DNA of 64,000 bases from Thiorhodococcus minor (GCF_010820565.1 NZ_JAAIJQ010000020.1:1-64000); one strand, 5' to 3'. Positions 9,235 to 18,551 are shown, counted from the stretch's first letter. Made by a program: numbers and translations. The notes: generated by a model not told the origin, from the letters alone.

Positions 9235-9555
9235 TTGACCAATACCCCCACAGCAGCCTTCCTGACCATAACGCTCGCGAGCGCCCTGGCGCTTGCGCTT
9301 GGAGGCTGCCAAACGCAAGGCAGCAGCCGCACGGATCGCCGCACGCCCGCACCCGGGATGACAACCTCGGAGCTTGCGAGCTGCGGCTGTTTCTCGGCGT
9401 CAAGGCAGTCGCGCTACGCCATTGGCCCAGCGCCGGACGCCCCTCCCCAGGAGGTGCAGAGCGTTTCCATCCTCAGCTACTTCTGCCCAGTGGAAGAGGG
9501 CGGAATGGCGCGTGTCGTCGTCGTCAACGGCATCGCAAAAGAGGTCTTCGAGTAG
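9235..9555 (+). CDS. Small putative lipoprotein
   Basis: A 106-residue frame starting at TTG 9235. The N-terminus FLTITLASALALALGGC is a lipoprotein signal with the cysteine acceptor in LGGC. The mature part has a Cys pair (SCGC) and a later Cys (YFCPVEEG), then ends SVSILSYFCPVEEGG...RVVVVNGIAKEVFE. No family is recognised. No clear ribosome-binding site precedes the TTG, so the start is uncertain. Same strand as, and about 115 nt after, the exported two-domain protein. The signal peptide is the main reason to believe it is real. Confidence 0.55.
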   Translation: MTNTPTAAFLTITLASALALALGGCQTQGSSRTDRRTPAPGMTTSELASCGCFSASRQSRYAIGPAPDAPPQEVQSVSILSYFCPVEEGGMARVVVVNGIAKEVFE

Positions 9556-9758
9556 CCCACCTGTCAAGGTCGCTGGCGTCACCCTCGAGATCTCCGCGCC
9601 AAACAAGCCGGAATCCGCTGCTGGATTCGGCGCGCCACTGCCTTGGTCTTTCACATCGCCAGACAGTAGACTTGCAGCAGCCTTTAGTTGGACTTGGCAG
9701 CGGCCCATTCCTTGCCAAGTAAGCCCATTGATACCCACCTGACGCTGGACGCAACAGA

Positions 9759-10166
9759 ATGAAGGGCTTGGCTTGCTTGACATTCGCGCTCTTTCTCGCC
9801 CCCGCGGCAGCACAGGTGCTGATTGTCAACGAGAGCACCGCCGTTGCCGAGCTCACGCGAAACGAAGCCAGGCTCTATGTCACCATGCGGCTCAAGCAGT
9901 GGCCTGACGGGACTCAGGTCAGGCTCTTCGTGCTGCCGGATGACCATGACCTCCACCAACGTTTCGTCAATGTCGTGCTTGGCCTCTATCCCTATCAGCT
10001 CAGACGTGTCTGGGACAGACAGATCTTCACTGGGACAGGACAAGCGCCGACGCGCGTCTCCTCAGAGGACGAGATGATCCAACGCGTGGCATCGACCCCA
10101 GGAGCCATTGGCTACATCGAGTCGAGCGAGCCAAGCTTGGGAGTCAGGGCCGTGCAGATTCACTGA
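9759..10166 (+). CDS. Periplasmic PstS-like binding-domain protein
   Basis: Exported protein of 135 residues with a signal peptide (LACLTFALFLAPAAAQ) and one lobe of a phosphate-type periplasmic binding protein. Visible signatures are ELTRNEARLYVTMRLKQWPDG, VRLFVLPDD, FVNVVLGLYPYQLRRVWD, FTGTGQAP and the C-terminal VASTPGAIGYIESSEP. It is far shorter than transport PstS (about 340 residues) and no ABC permease is nearby, so a sensing role is more likely than transport. It precedes, in the same direction, a membrane GGDEF/EAL protein with a large periplasmic domain, a pairing that suggests a ligand-dependent partner. The specificity is unknown. Confidence 0.75.
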   Translation: MKGLACLTFALFLAPAAAQVLIVNESTAVAELTRNEARLYVTMRLKQWPDGTQVRLFVLPDDHDLHQRFVNVVLGLYPYQLRRVWDRQIFTGTGQAPTRVSSEDEMIQRVASTPGAIGYIESSEPSLGVRAVQIH

Positions 10167-10576
10167 GAATCACACCGAATTGCCGGATCGAGCCAGCTGC
10201 AGTTGCAATCCGCGGTCACGCCCGCACAGACATGTGTCACGTCACATGGGGAGCGCAGGAGATCCTCTGCTCGAATTCAAGGGCGCCCTTAAGGGCAGCC
10301 GTGGAGCTGATATGGATCCGTCCGTCGCCGGCAATCGGTGTTGATGACCAGAGACCCCGGACCGCGAAGAGTACGGCCCTAACGAGAAAGGCCCGAAAGA
10401 GCGCGTCGACGCCGAAGCCCCTGAGGAGCTCGTAGTCACCGAACATGCGTGGCATCCACTGCCAACTCCATCGAGAGAGCGACGCGCTCCGACGGGCGCA
10501 GAGAGCCGTGCCCACCGGCCCGACCGACGCGCAATCTCGCATCTGGCCGGTCATTCGACCCATCTGGAGTCGTTGA
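10167..10576. other. Intergenic region before the GGDEF/EAL gene
   Basis: About 410 bases with no supported gene. A minus-strand frame of 108 codons exists but has no motif or ribosome-binding site. A 12-bp palindrome AAGGGCGCCCTT lies at 10279-10290. The length of the gap suggests that the downstream gene has its own promoter. Confidence 0.45.
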
Positions 10577-13039
10577 GTGCTCCCTTTGCTGAAAGGATTC
10601 TGGCCTCCGCCCTATCTGAGCCTGCGCTGGAAGGCGCTGATTGCACTCAGCCTGCTGCTCATCGCCGTCAATGTCGGCCTTGCGGCACTCGCCTACGTGC
10701 AGTCGACAGGGCAGTTCGAGCTGCAGCAATCCCGCCTGCGCGACCAGCAAGCACGTCAGCTGCGTGCGATGCTGAAAGAGCGGGAGCAAGGAATGACCAA
10801 GCTGGCAACCCTAGTGCCTCTGCTCGGTCCGGCCGATGCCACCAGTCTCAACGACCGCCTGACCCAGGCACTCGATACCAATGGCGCGGTCCTCGGGCTG
10901 GAATGGGATGTCACATCGGTTCATTGGGTCACCAGAGAAGGCCAGGTGGCCATCGCCTGGCCAGGGCAGGCGAGCACGCTTCCCGATGCGCTGCTCTCCA
11001 CCCTGCGGGAGTCACCGGAAAAGACAGCGTCCGCTCTGGCTTGCGGACAAAGCTGCGGACAGTTCATTGCCATCCCACTGCTGTGGCAGGGACGCTTCGC
11101 CGGCTCCCTGACACTGGAGCGCTCGCTCGCCGACGCGCTGCTCGCCTTCCATACGCTGACGGGAGCCGACATCGGTATCGACGTCGTCACGGCGAATGAC
11201 GGCCAGAGTCTGCTCGACCCCGCTCAGCCCGACTATCTCGCCCTGCCCATCCTGACCTATCCGCCCCGGTCGCTACCGATCCTGAGGGCCGCGGGACCGA
11301 GTCTCATGGAGATGCAGCGGACGCGCGAGCCGGTTCTCGTCGGCTTAGAGGACGGCTGGTTCGAGATCTTTCGTATCCCTGGTCTCGCTGACGGTGTCGA
11401 CGCCTACGTCATCAATGACGTGACGCAGCAAAGGCTCGGTATCCAGGCGGCCACCCGTCGCAGCCTTTTGATCGGCATCGCCGGCATCGTCCTCTCCGAG
11501 CTACTGCTGCTCTTGATCATGCAAGCACCTCTGCGCCGTCTGAAGAGACTCGCGGGCGCCCTGCCCTTGCTCGCGGAGAAGCGCTACCAGGACCTTCGTG
11601 CCGATCTCGCGCAATTCGGCATCGCCCGTTCACCTCATGACGAAATTGACCTCATGGTCAAGACGGTCGGAAGTCTGACCGACCGGATGGAGCATCTGCA
11701 GCAGGACCGCGAGCAGGCCGAGGAGCGCTTCCTCTGGCTGGCCGACCATGATCCGCTGACGCGCCTGATGAACCGCCGCCGCTTCAACGAGGACTTCGCC
11801 CTAATCGTCGAGCGGGCAATCCGTTACCAGCATCCGGGGACTCTCCTCTACCTGGACCTCGACGCATTCAAGGACGTCAACGATCTGAGTGGGCATCAAG
11901 TCGGGGACGGTCTCCTTCAGCGCGTCGCCGATGCAATCAACGAGGTCACGCGCTCCAGCGATCTCGTCGCCCGACTCGGCGGCGATGAGTTCGCCATCGT
12001 CCTGCCCGAGGCAAGTCTCGACGATGCCAGACAATTGGCCGAGCGCGCCCAGCAGGTCATCCGCGCGATCACCATCCGAGAGCAAGGGCGTCAGCACCAG
12101 ATCTCGGCAAGCATCGGGATCGTCACCTTCCCCTCACAAGGCAAGGAAGTCGCAGAGCTGCTGGCGAGCGCGGATCTGGCGATGTACCGCGCCAAGGAGC
12201 TCGGAAGGGATCGGTGGCAGGTCTTTTCGGATGACGACAAGGTGCGCGAGCGGCTGGACGCGAGAATTCTGTGGAAAGAGGAAATTGCCGAGGCGCTCCG
12301 CGAGGACCGCTTCACCATGCATTTTCAGCCGATCATCGACATTCGCAGCCGAGCGATCTGCCATGCCGAGTCCCTGCTGCGTCTGCGCGATCGCCACGGA
12401 GAGATGACGCCGCCCGATCGCTTCATCCCCATCGCCGAGCAGACCGGACAGATCCAAGCGATCGATCATTGGGTGCTCAGGCGAGCGCTCACGACGCTAT
12501 CGGAGCACAAGGATCTCAAGCTCGCGATCAATCTGTCGGCCAACGCGATGGACGACCCGGCAATCCTCGAAACGCTCAGCCGGCTGCTCGCCAAGCAGGC
12601 GGTCGAGCCGTCCCGCATCTCCTTCGAGATCACGGAGAGCGTCGCCATCAACAGCCTCACGAGCGCGACACGCCTGATGCTCAACATCAAGGAGCTCGGC
12701 TGCCGCTTCGCACTCGACGACTTCGGCAGCGGCTACGCATCCTATGCCTATCTGCGCCAGCTCCCGGTCGACGACATCAAGATCGACGGCGCCTTCATCC
12801 GCGAGCTGCCGAACAATCGCGAGGACAGAATCTTCGTGAAGGCCGTCACCGACATGGCACATGGCATGGGGAAGCGGGTCATCGCCGAGTTCGTTGACAA
12901 GACCCAAGTGCTCGACATCTTGGAAGACATCGGCGTCGACTGCGCTCAAGGCTACCTCTTCAGCCGACCTCTGCCACTGGAACAGCTCGAGACCTGGGTG
13001 CGCTCAAACCAAGGACTCAGGGTCGGCGAGCGCGCGTAA
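10577..13039 (+). CDS. Membrane GGDEF-EAL protein (cyclic-di-GMP metabolism)
   Basis: Composite cyclic-di-GMP enzyme, 820 residues. TM1 is near residues 19-41, followed by a roughly 255-residue periplasmic sensor, TM2 near 297-318 (IAGIVLSELLLLLIM), a linker helix, GGDEF and EAL. The cyclase signature is intact (GGDEF at 468-472, preceded by DHDPLTRLMNRRRF). In the EAL domain the name motif is ESL (around residue 598), but the metal and base residues look present: INLSANAM, EITES, DDFGSGYASYAYLRQLP, KIDG and AEFVDK. The periplasmic part has a Cys pair (ACGQSCGQF) that could form a disulfide. Start GTG with TGGAG upstream. The preceding PstS-like gene may encode its ligand sensor. Whether it makes or degrades the messenger cannot be decided from the sequence. 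Its 3' end overlaps garR tail to tail. Confidence 0.93.
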   Translation: MLPLLKGFWPPPYLSLRWKALIALSLLLIAVNVGLAALAYVQSTGQFELQQSRLRDQQARQLRAMLKEREQGMTKLATLVPLLGPADATSLNDRLTQALDTNGAVLGLEWDVTSVHWVTREGQVAIAWPGQASTLPDALLSTLRESPEKTASALACGQSCGQFIAIPLLWQGRFAGSLTLERSLADALLAFHTLTGADIGIDVVTANDGQSLLDPAQPDYLALPILTYPPRSLPILRAAGPSLMEMQRTREPVLVGLEDGWFEIFRIPGLADGVDAYVINDVTQQRLGIQAATRRSLLIGIAGIVLSELLLLLIMQAPLRRLKRLAGALPLLAEKRYQDLRADLAQFGIARSPHDEIDLMVKTVGSLTDRMEHLQQDREQAEERFLWLADHDPLTRLMNRRRFNEDFALIVERAIRYQHPGTLLYLDLDAFKDVNDLSGHQVGDGLLQRVADAINEVTRSSDLVARLGGDEFAIVLPEASLDDARQLAERAQQVIRAITIREQGRQHQISASIGIVTFPSQGKEVAELLASADLAMYRAKELGRDRWQVFSDDDKVRERLDARILWKEEIAEALREDRFTMHFQPIIDIRSRAICHAESLLRLRDRHGEMTPPDRFIPIAEQTGQIQAIDHWVLRRALTTLSEHKDLKLAINLSANAMDDPAILETLSRLLAKQAVEPSRISFEITESVAINSLTSATRLMLNIKELGCRFALDDFGSGYASYAYLRQLPVDDIKIDGAFIRELPNNREDRIFVKAVTDMAHGMGKRVIAEFVDKTQVLDILEDIGVDCAQGYLFSRPLPLEQLETWVRSNQGLRVGERA

Positions 13040-13894
13040 CACCTTCGCAATGGCCGAAGAATCCAGATCGCCCAGGCCCTGGCCCACCAGGGCATTGAGG
13101 TACTGGGAGATCATGGCCGCCGAGGGCAGACAGAGCCCAAGCTCTGCCGCGGCCTCTCCGACGATACGCATGTCCTTCTGGTGCAGGCGGGCCTTGAAGC
13201 CGGGCTCGAAGTCATCCTCGATCATGCGCCGCCCGTGGACCTCCAGGACGCGACTGCTCGCAAATCCGCCCAGCAAGGCCTCGCGCACCCGTGCCGGATC
13301 GACGCCCGCGGACTGCGCGAGCAGGACGGCTTCGGCCACACCGGCGATGGTGGCGCCGACCACGATCTGATTACAGGACTTGCACACCTGGCCCGCACCG
13401 CTTTCACCGATGTGGACGATACGCTTCCCCATGACGCGCAGCAGCGGCAGCACACGCTCGAACGCCGCCTCCGAGCCACCGACCATGATGGAAAGCGTGC
13501 CCGCGATGGCGCCAGCCTCCCCACCTGAGACAGGCGCATCCAGCATAGCGACGCCCTGCTCACCCAGCTGCGCGGCGATCCGTCGCGTGGCCGACGCCGA
13601 GATGGTGCTCATATCGATGACCACCGAGCCGGGGCGCGCGCCCTGGATGATTCCCTGGTCGCCCAGGATCACGGCCTCGACGTCCGGAGTATCCGAGACC
13701 ATGGTGAAGATGACGTCGGCCCGCTGCGCGACATCCGCCGCACTGGCACAGGTCAGCGCCCCGGCGTCCGCCAACGGCCGCATGGACGCCTCACGGCGGG
13801 CGTGGACGTGCAGCTCGTAGCCCGCCTTCAAGAGGTTCAGCGCCATCGGGCGCCCCATGATCCCGAGGCCGATGAATCCCAATCTCTCACTCAT
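13004..13894 (-). CDS. garR: Tartronate-semialdehyde reductase (2-hydroxy-3-oxopropionate reductase)
   Basis: NAD(P)H-dependent beta-hydroxyacid dehydrogenase converting tartronate semialdehyde to D-glycerate. Features are the Rossmann motif GFIGLGIMGRPMALNLLKAG, substrate loop DAPVSGGEAGA, the catalytic-Lys region GQVCKSCNQIVVG and the C-terminal HQKDMRIVGEAA. 296 residues, normal for the family. Start ATG at 13894, overlapping the end of glcF by 8 nt with GAGGCGG upstream, so it is the last gene of a glcE-glcF-garR operon. Together these can take photorespiratory glycolate to glycerate, assuming a glyoxylate carboligase elsewhere. The last 36 nt overlap the convergent GGDEF/EAL gene. 3-Hydroxyisobutyrate dehydrogenase is the main alternative; the operon favours this call. 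Confidence 0.88.
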   Translation of the reverse strand: MSERLGFIGLGIMGRPMALNLLKAGYELHVHARREASMRPLADAGALTCASAADVAQRADVIFTMVSDTPDVEAVILGDQGIIQGARPGSVVIDMSTISASATRRIAAQLGEQGVAMLDAPVSGGEAGAIAGTLSIMVGGSEAAFERVLPLLRVMGKRIVHIGESGAGQVCKSCNQIVVGATIAGVAEAVLLAQSAGVDPARVREALLGGFASSRVLEVHGRRMIEDDFEPGFKARLHQKDMRIVGEAAAELGLCLPSAAMISQYLNALVGQGLGDLDSSAIAKVLRALADPESLV

Positions 13895-15116
13895 GCGCGA
13901 CCGCCTCATTGGTGTCTAGGAGCTCGAGCCAGTGCACCACAGGAACCTCCGCACCCGCGCCCAGATGGAGCTGGCAGCCGACATTCGCCGTTGCGATCAT
14001 TTCCGGGGCACCGGACGCCAAGGCATCGAGCTTTCTCGCCTTCAGCTCGGCGGATAGCGCCGGCTGCGTGATGGAATAGGTCCCCGCGGAGCCGCAGCAG
14101 AGATGTCCGTCCGGCACGGGCGTGAGGACGAAGCCGAGACGGCTCAAAATCGGCTCGACCACCTGCTTGAGCTGCTGGCCGTGCTGCAGGCTGCAGGGCG
14201 CGTGGAAGGCGACTTTGCGGCCACTCCCGAGCTCGCCGAGTGCGGCGAGACCCTCCGCACCCAGGACTTCGGCGGGGTCGCGCGCGAGCGCCGACACCCG
14301 GGCGGCCTTCGCGGCATAGTCTGGGTCCTGGGCGAGCACCTCACCGTATTCCTTGACCATGGCGCCACAGCCGCTGGCCGTGACCAGGATCGCCTCACAG
14401 CCGGCCTGGATCTCGGGCCACCAGGCGTCGATATTGCCCCGCATGGCATCCAACGCGGTCTCGCGCGCGTTGAGGTGATAGGCCAGCGCGCCACAGCAAC
14501 CGGCCTCCGACGCCTCGGCCAGATCGATACCGAGGCGCGCCAGCACGCGCGCCGCGGCCGCGTTGGTCCGCGGCGTCGTCACCGACTGCACGCACCCAGC
14601 GAGCACCAGCATCCGACGCCGCCCCGCCGGGCTCGGCCAAGGCCCAGCTGGGGGCGCATCTGGAAGCTTGGCGCCGAGGACGCGCGGCAAGGCCGGACGC
14701 AGGGCACGCGCCAGCCCGAGCAAGGGCCGAATGCGGCGCGGATGCGGAAGGATCCGCAGCATCAAGGCACGCAGTAGGCGCTCGGGCAACGGACGCCGAG
14801 TCCGCTCCTCGACGTAATGACGCCCGATATCCGCGAGCCGCGCATAGCGCACGCCGGAGGGACAGGTGGTCTCACAGGCCCGGCAGGTCAAACAGCGATC
14901 CAGGTGCTGTTGCGTCACCCGCGTCGGCGTCTGTCCCTCCAGCACCATCTTGATCTGGTAGATGCGCCCGCGCGGCCCGTCCAGCTCGTCGCCGAGCAGC
15001 TGATAGGTCGGACAAGTCGCGGTACAAAAACCACAGTGCACGCAGGCGCGCAGGATGGCATCGGCCTCCTGCCCTTCGGCGGTCGCGAGAAAGTCAGGCA
15101 GAATCTCGGTTTGCAC
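13887..15116 (-). CDS. glcF: Glycolate oxidase iron-sulfur subunit GlcF
   Basis: Electron-transfer subunit of glycolate dehydrogenase, 409 residues. Two 4Fe-4S ferredoxin motifs lie near the N-terminus (CVHCGFCTATCPTY and CLTCRACETTCPSGVRY), followed by two CCG domains (CCGALAYHLN and CCGSAGTYS) as in GlcF/LutA. Start is GTG at 15116 with AGGAG just upstream, 9 nt after glcE. The complex GlcDEF oxidises glycolate to glyoxylate and passes electrons to the membrane quinone pool. glcD is missing from this operon; a glcD-like gene lies at 53168-54535. Confidence 0.95.
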   Translation of the reverse strand: MQTEILPDFLATAEGQEADAILRACVHCGFCTATCPTYQLLGDELDGPRGRIYQIKMVLEGQTPTRVTQQHLDRCLTCRACETTCPSGVRYARLADIGRHYVEERTRRPLPERLLRALMLRILPHPRRIRPLLGLARALRPALPRVLGAKLPDAPPAGPWPSPAGRRRMLVLAGCVQSVTTPRTNAAAARVLARLGIDLAEASEAGCCGALAYHLNARETALDAMRGNIDAWWPEIQAGCEAILVTASGCGAMVKEYGEVLAQDPDYAAKAARVSALARDPAEVLGAEGLAALGELGSGRKVAFHAPCSLQHGQQLKQVVEPILSRLGFVLTPVPDGHLCCGSAGTYSITQPALSAELKARKLDALASGAPEMIATANVGCQLHLGAGAEVPVVHWLELLDTNEAVAHE

Positions 15117-15125
15117 ACTGGACTC

Positions 15126-16208
15126 CTAGAGGCCAGCGTAGAGCCGACCGGGGTTGAGGATGCCGTGCGGATCGAACGCCGTCTTGACGCGCCGATGCAG
15201 CTGCATCATGTGCACCGGAAGGGGGTGAAAGACCTCACCGAAGCGATCGCCACCACGGAACAGCGTCGCATGGCCACCTAGCTTAGCGACCGCCTCGCGA
15301 ACCTTCTCCGGGGCATCCTCGCTGCGCAGCCAGCGTTGCCCGCCGCCCCACTCGACCAGCATGACACCGTCGAGCGCCGGCCGAGGCGCGGCTTGCGGCA
15401 TGGATAGGCGCCACAAAGGCACATCTCCAGCGAAGAAGCCGTGCTGCTGCTCGCGGAGCAAGTGATGCCAAAGATGCTTCGCCGGGTCGGGCTCGACGGC
15501 ATCGCCGCCGATCCGCTCCAAGGCCTCCCTCACACCCTGCGCCGCCCCCGACAGGCGGACCCAGAGATGCTCGCCATCGAAGCAGGTGGCGGTGACGGGC
15601 AGGGGCTTGGCCGCCCACTCGCCCATCAGCCGGAGCGCATCCGCCTCGCCGCAATCAAGCACCTGCGTCTGCGTGGCCGAGGGCGCGGGCAAGACCTTGA
15701 GGCTGACGTCCAAGAGGATGCCGAGGGTGCCGAGTGCGCCGACCATGAGGCGCGAGACGTCGTAGCCGGCGACATTCTTCATGACCTCGCCGCCGAATCT
15801 CAGCACCTCGCCACCGCCGGTGAGGACGCGCACACCCAAGACGAGATCCCGGGCCGAGCCGAGGTAGGGACGCGCCGGACCGGACAGTCCGGCCGCGATG
15901 GTGCCGCCGAGCGTCGCACCTGCGTCGGCGGAGCGAGCGAAATGAGGAGGCTCGAAGGCGAGCATCTGACCCGCCTCCGCCAGGACGGACTCGATCTCGG
16001 CGAGGGGTGTCCCTGAGCGGGCGGTGATGACCAGCTCCTTGGGCTGGTAATTGAGAATGCCCGCATGCGCGGACAGCGCGATCGCCTCCGCGTCCAGGGC
16101 GCGCCCAAGGAACGACTTGGTTCCATGCCCGACGAGGGCGAGCGGTCTAGCATCCACCGCTGCGGCGCGAACGCGGTCTCGAAGCTCGGTTGTCAGATCC
16201 TGTTCCAC
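15126..16208 (-). CDS. glcE: Glycolate oxidase FAD-binding subunit GlcE
   Basis: FAD-binding (PCMH-type) subunit of glycolate dehydrogenase, 360 residues, close to E. coli GlcE (350). The N-terminal FAD fold has GHGTKSFLG, ELVITARSGTPLAEIE, GATLGGTIAAGLSGPARPY and GGEVMKNVAGYDVSRLMVG. The C-terminus ends FHPLPVHMMQLHRRVKTAFD followed by HGILNPGRLY. Start is GTG at 16208 with GAGG seven nt upstream; 29 extra upstream codons in frame lack family similarity. First gene of glcE-glcF-garR, about 110 nt downstream of ruvA, leaving room for its own promoter. Confidence 0.93.
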   Translation of the reverse strand: MEQDLTTELRDRVRAAAVDARPLALVGHGTKSFLGRALDAEAIALSAHAGILNYQPKELVITARSGTPLAEIESVLAEAGQMLAFEPPHFARSADAGATLGGTIAAGLSGPARPYLGSARDLVLGVRVLTGGGEVLRFGGEVMKNVAGYDVSRLMVGALGTLGILLDVSLKVLPAPSATQTQVLDCGEADALRLMGEWAAKPLPVTATCFDGEHLWVRLSGAAQGVREALERIGGDAVEPDPAKHLWHHLLREQQHGFFAGDVPLWRLSMPQAAPRPALDGVMLVEWGGGQRWLRSEDAPEKVREAVAKLGGHATLFRGGDRFGEVFHPLPVHMMQLHRRVKTAFDPHGILNPGRLYAGL

Positions 16209-16321
16209 GCTCGACCTCGTCCGGGTTTCAACGACAGACAGGGCCCACGGGCCCACTGACCCTAGCGGAAGTCGGGGCATGTGGCGGCAACCCAACCCCT
16301 CGGCAGGGCACGCCTAGGCGC

Positions 16322-16930
16322 TCAGCCTAGACTGACCGATTTGAGCGCGGCCCGGATGATCTCCTCCGAGGTCTTGGCACCGTCGTCGACCGCGCGCGCC
16401 ATGCGGCTCGCGTCCGGTGAGCGGTAGCCAAGCGCGACCAGCGCGCTGACGGCATCGGCCATGGCTTGGTCGCGATCGTCGGCCAGCCCCCCGATCGGCA
16501 TCGGCAGACCCTGCGCCTGGGCATCCGCCGCCGGGATGCGGTCGCGCATCTCGATGACGAGACGCTGGGCAGTCTTCTTGCCGATGCCGGGAATGCGGGT
16601 CAAGGCGGTCGCGTCCTCCTGCTCGACGCATTGCCCGAAGCGTGCCGCGTCCATCCCGGAAAGGATCGCCAGCGCCATTCGGGCGCCGACCCCTGAGACC
16701 TTGAGCAGGGCACGGAAGAGCGCGCGATCCGACTCGCGAATGAAGCCGTAGAGGATCTGGGCGTCCTCGCGCACCGCCAGATGGGTGATGAGGGTCACGG
16801 TCTCGCCCACGGCCGGCAGCTCGTAGAAGGTCGACATCGGAGCTTCCAGCTCATAGCCGACACCACCGACCTCCAGCAGCAGCTGGGGCGGGCGCTTGAT
16901 CAGGATCTCCCCACGCAGACGGCCGATCAT
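16322..16930 (-). CDS. ruvA: Holliday junction branch migration protein RuvA
   Basis: Tetrameric four-way-junction binding protein that positions RuvB motors, 202 residues (E. coli 203). Begins MIGRLRGEILIKRPP. Contains two helix-hairpin-helix motifs (LLKVSGVGARMALAIL and LTRIPGIGKKTAQRLV) with acidic pins nearby, and the C-terminal RuvB-binding domain III (AVSALVALGYRSPDA...EEIIRAAL). Start ATG at 16930, 4 nt after the ruvC stop. The usual ruvB does not follow; glcE comes next, so ruvB must be elsewhere. Confidence 0.97.
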   Translation of the reverse strand: MIGRLRGEILIKRPPQLLLEVGGVGYELEAPMSTFYELPAVGETVTLITHLAVREDAQILYGFIRESDRALFRALLKVSGVGARMALAILSGMDAARFGQCVEQEDATALTRIPGIGKKTAQRLVIEMRDRIPAADAQAQGLPMPIGGLADDRDQAMADAVSALVALGYRSPDASRMARAVDDGAKTSEEIIRAALKSVSLG

Positions 16931-16934
16931 GGGC

Positions 16935-17459
16935 TTAGGGCCTCCAATCGCGCCATGAGGCAGCGGCGCGCTTGCGCGCCGGGATGCCCATCGAGTGCGC
17001 ATGACAGAGGGCGATGGCCAAGGCGTCCGCCTCGTCCTCGGCGGGACGCTCGCCCAGGGACAAGAGCACCCGCACCATGTGCTGGACCTGAGACTTCTCG
17101 GCGCCGCCCGTCCCGACGACCGCGAGCTTGACCGACTTGGGGCTGTACTCGTGCACAGTCACGCCACCCTTGAGGCCAGCACAGAGCACGGCACCGCGCG
17201 CCTGGCCGATCTTGAGCGCAGCCGTGGGGTCGCGGGCGAAGATGAGCTGTTCGACGGCCATCTCGTGCGGCCGATACTCGGCAACGATAGCGGAGACGCG
17301 GTCGAAAATGAGCCCGAGCCGATCGGGCCAAGGCTCCGCGCCAACCCGAATGCAGCCGCTATTGATGCGTGCGCTCTGGTGTCCGTCCGTGTCGATGACG
17401 GCGAAGCCTGTGATGCGCGAGCCGGGGTCGATGCCGAGAATGCGATGCGGCAGCCGCAT
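16935..17459 (-). CDS. ruvC: Crossover junction endodeoxyribonuclease RuvC
   Basis: Resolves Holliday junctions by symmetric nicking, 174 residues. The four catalytic carboxylates are visible: Asp in LGIDPGSRITGF, Glu in AVEQLIFARDPTAALKIGQ, and the Asp pair in EDEADALAIALCHAH. SPKSVKLAVVG is the family's basic segment. Lies between yebC and ruvA on the minus strand, the standard gammaproteobacterial order yebC-ruvC-ruvA. Confidence 0.97.
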   Translation of the reverse strand: MRLPHRILGIDPGSRITGFAVIDTDGHQSARINSGCIRVGAEPWPDRLGLIFDRVSAIVAEYRPHEMAVEQLIFARDPTAALKIGQARGAVLCAGLKGGVTVHEYSPKSVKLAVVGTGGAEKSQVQHMVRVLLSLGERPAEDEADALAIALCHAHSMGIPARKRAAASWRDWRP

Positions 17460-17511
17460 GGGTCAGCCGGAGCAGAGGCGCTGGCAACGGACAGGAGCCC
17501 AGGATCCGCGA

Positions 17512-18261
17512 TCAGGCATCCAGGGCCTCGAGGATCTCGTCGGCGATATCGGCGTTGTGGTAGACGTCTTGCACATCGTCGAGATCCTGAAGGTGGTCGA
17601 CCAGCTTGAGGAGCTTTTCCGCCGTCTCCTGGTCCAGCTCGACCTGGGTCGCGGCATTGTAGGTGATCTCGGCGGCCTCGGTATCGAGTCCGGCCTGAGT
17701 CAGGGCATCCTTGACGCTGGCAAAGCTCTCCGGGGTGGTGATGACATCGAGCGAGGTGTCGTCATTGACGACCACGTCCTCGGCACCCGCCTCGAGCGCC
17801 GCCTCCATGACGGTGTCCTCGTCCGTGCCCGGCTGGAAGCTGATGACGCCCTGCTTGGCGAAGAGATAGCTCACCGAGCCGTCCGTGCCGAGATTGCCGC
17901 CGCGCTTGGTGAAGGCGTGACGCACGTCGGATGCGGTTCGGTTCCGGTTGTCGGTCATGCAATCCACCATGATGGCGACGCCCCCAGGGCCATAGCCTTC
18001 GTAGCGAATCTCCTCGTAATTGTCGCCGTCCTGGCCACCGGCGCCGCGCTTGATGGCGCGGTCGACGGTATCGCGCGGCATGTTCGCCGCGAAGGCCTTG
18101 TCGACGGCGAGGCGCAAGCGCGGATTCGCCGCCGGATCCGGCCCACCCTCTCGCGAGGCGACCGTCACCTCGCGAATCAGCTTGGTCCAGACCTTGCCGC
18201 GCTGCTTGTCCTGCGCGGCCTTACGATGCTTGATGTTGGCCCATTTACTGTGCCCGGCCAT
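17512..18261 (-). CDS. yebC: YebC/TACO1-family protein
   Basis: 249 residues, typical of the YebC/PmpR family, whose members act as transcription regulators or, for TACO1-like members, help ribosomes through proline stretches. The protein starts [19 protein letters not shown], the invariant family N-terminus, so ATG 18261 is the start (GGAGA upstream); a 33-codon in-frame extension is rejected. Conserved [23 protein letters not shown] (central) and an acidic C-terminus are present. First gene before ruvC and ruvA. Confidence 0.96.
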   Translation of the reverse strand: MAGHSKWANIKHRKAAQDKQRGKVWTKLIREVTVASREGGPDPAANPRLRLAVDKAFAANMPRDTVDRAIKRGAGGQDGDNYEEIRYEGYGPGGVAIMVDCMTDNRNRTASDVRHAFTKRGGNLGTDGSVSYLFAKQGVISFQPGTDEDTVMEAALEAGAEDVVVNDDTSLDVITTPESFASVKDALTQAGLDTEAAEITYNAATQVELDQETAEKLLKLVDHLQDLDDVQDVYHNADIADEILEALDA

Positions 18262-18551
18262 GAATAGCGTCTCCTGCGTGAGCATGCGGATCGGCGCGCG
18301 CCGATTTGGGGCCCTCGACCGACCGGACCTGTGACCGACACATTGGAAGCCTCGGCGCATCGGCCTGCGAGCAGTGGCTCGGCGCGAGCCCTGGAATTCA
18401 GCTAGCCCATTAGTTTAACACCAGCCAGACACCTCAGGTAAGCGACTGAAATCACTCGCGACATCGCCGTCCTCGGCACGCACTTATGGTAACCTCCAGC
18501 GCCCTATCCGACGCGCAGCGACGCTGCCGAAACGCCCCGACAGGACGCCTC

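Noticed and set aside
10237-10563. 108-codon minus-strand frame in the spacer before the GGDEF/EAL gene
   Set aside because: No ribosome-binding site, signal peptide or family motif; it could be a degraded gene, but nothing in it supports that.
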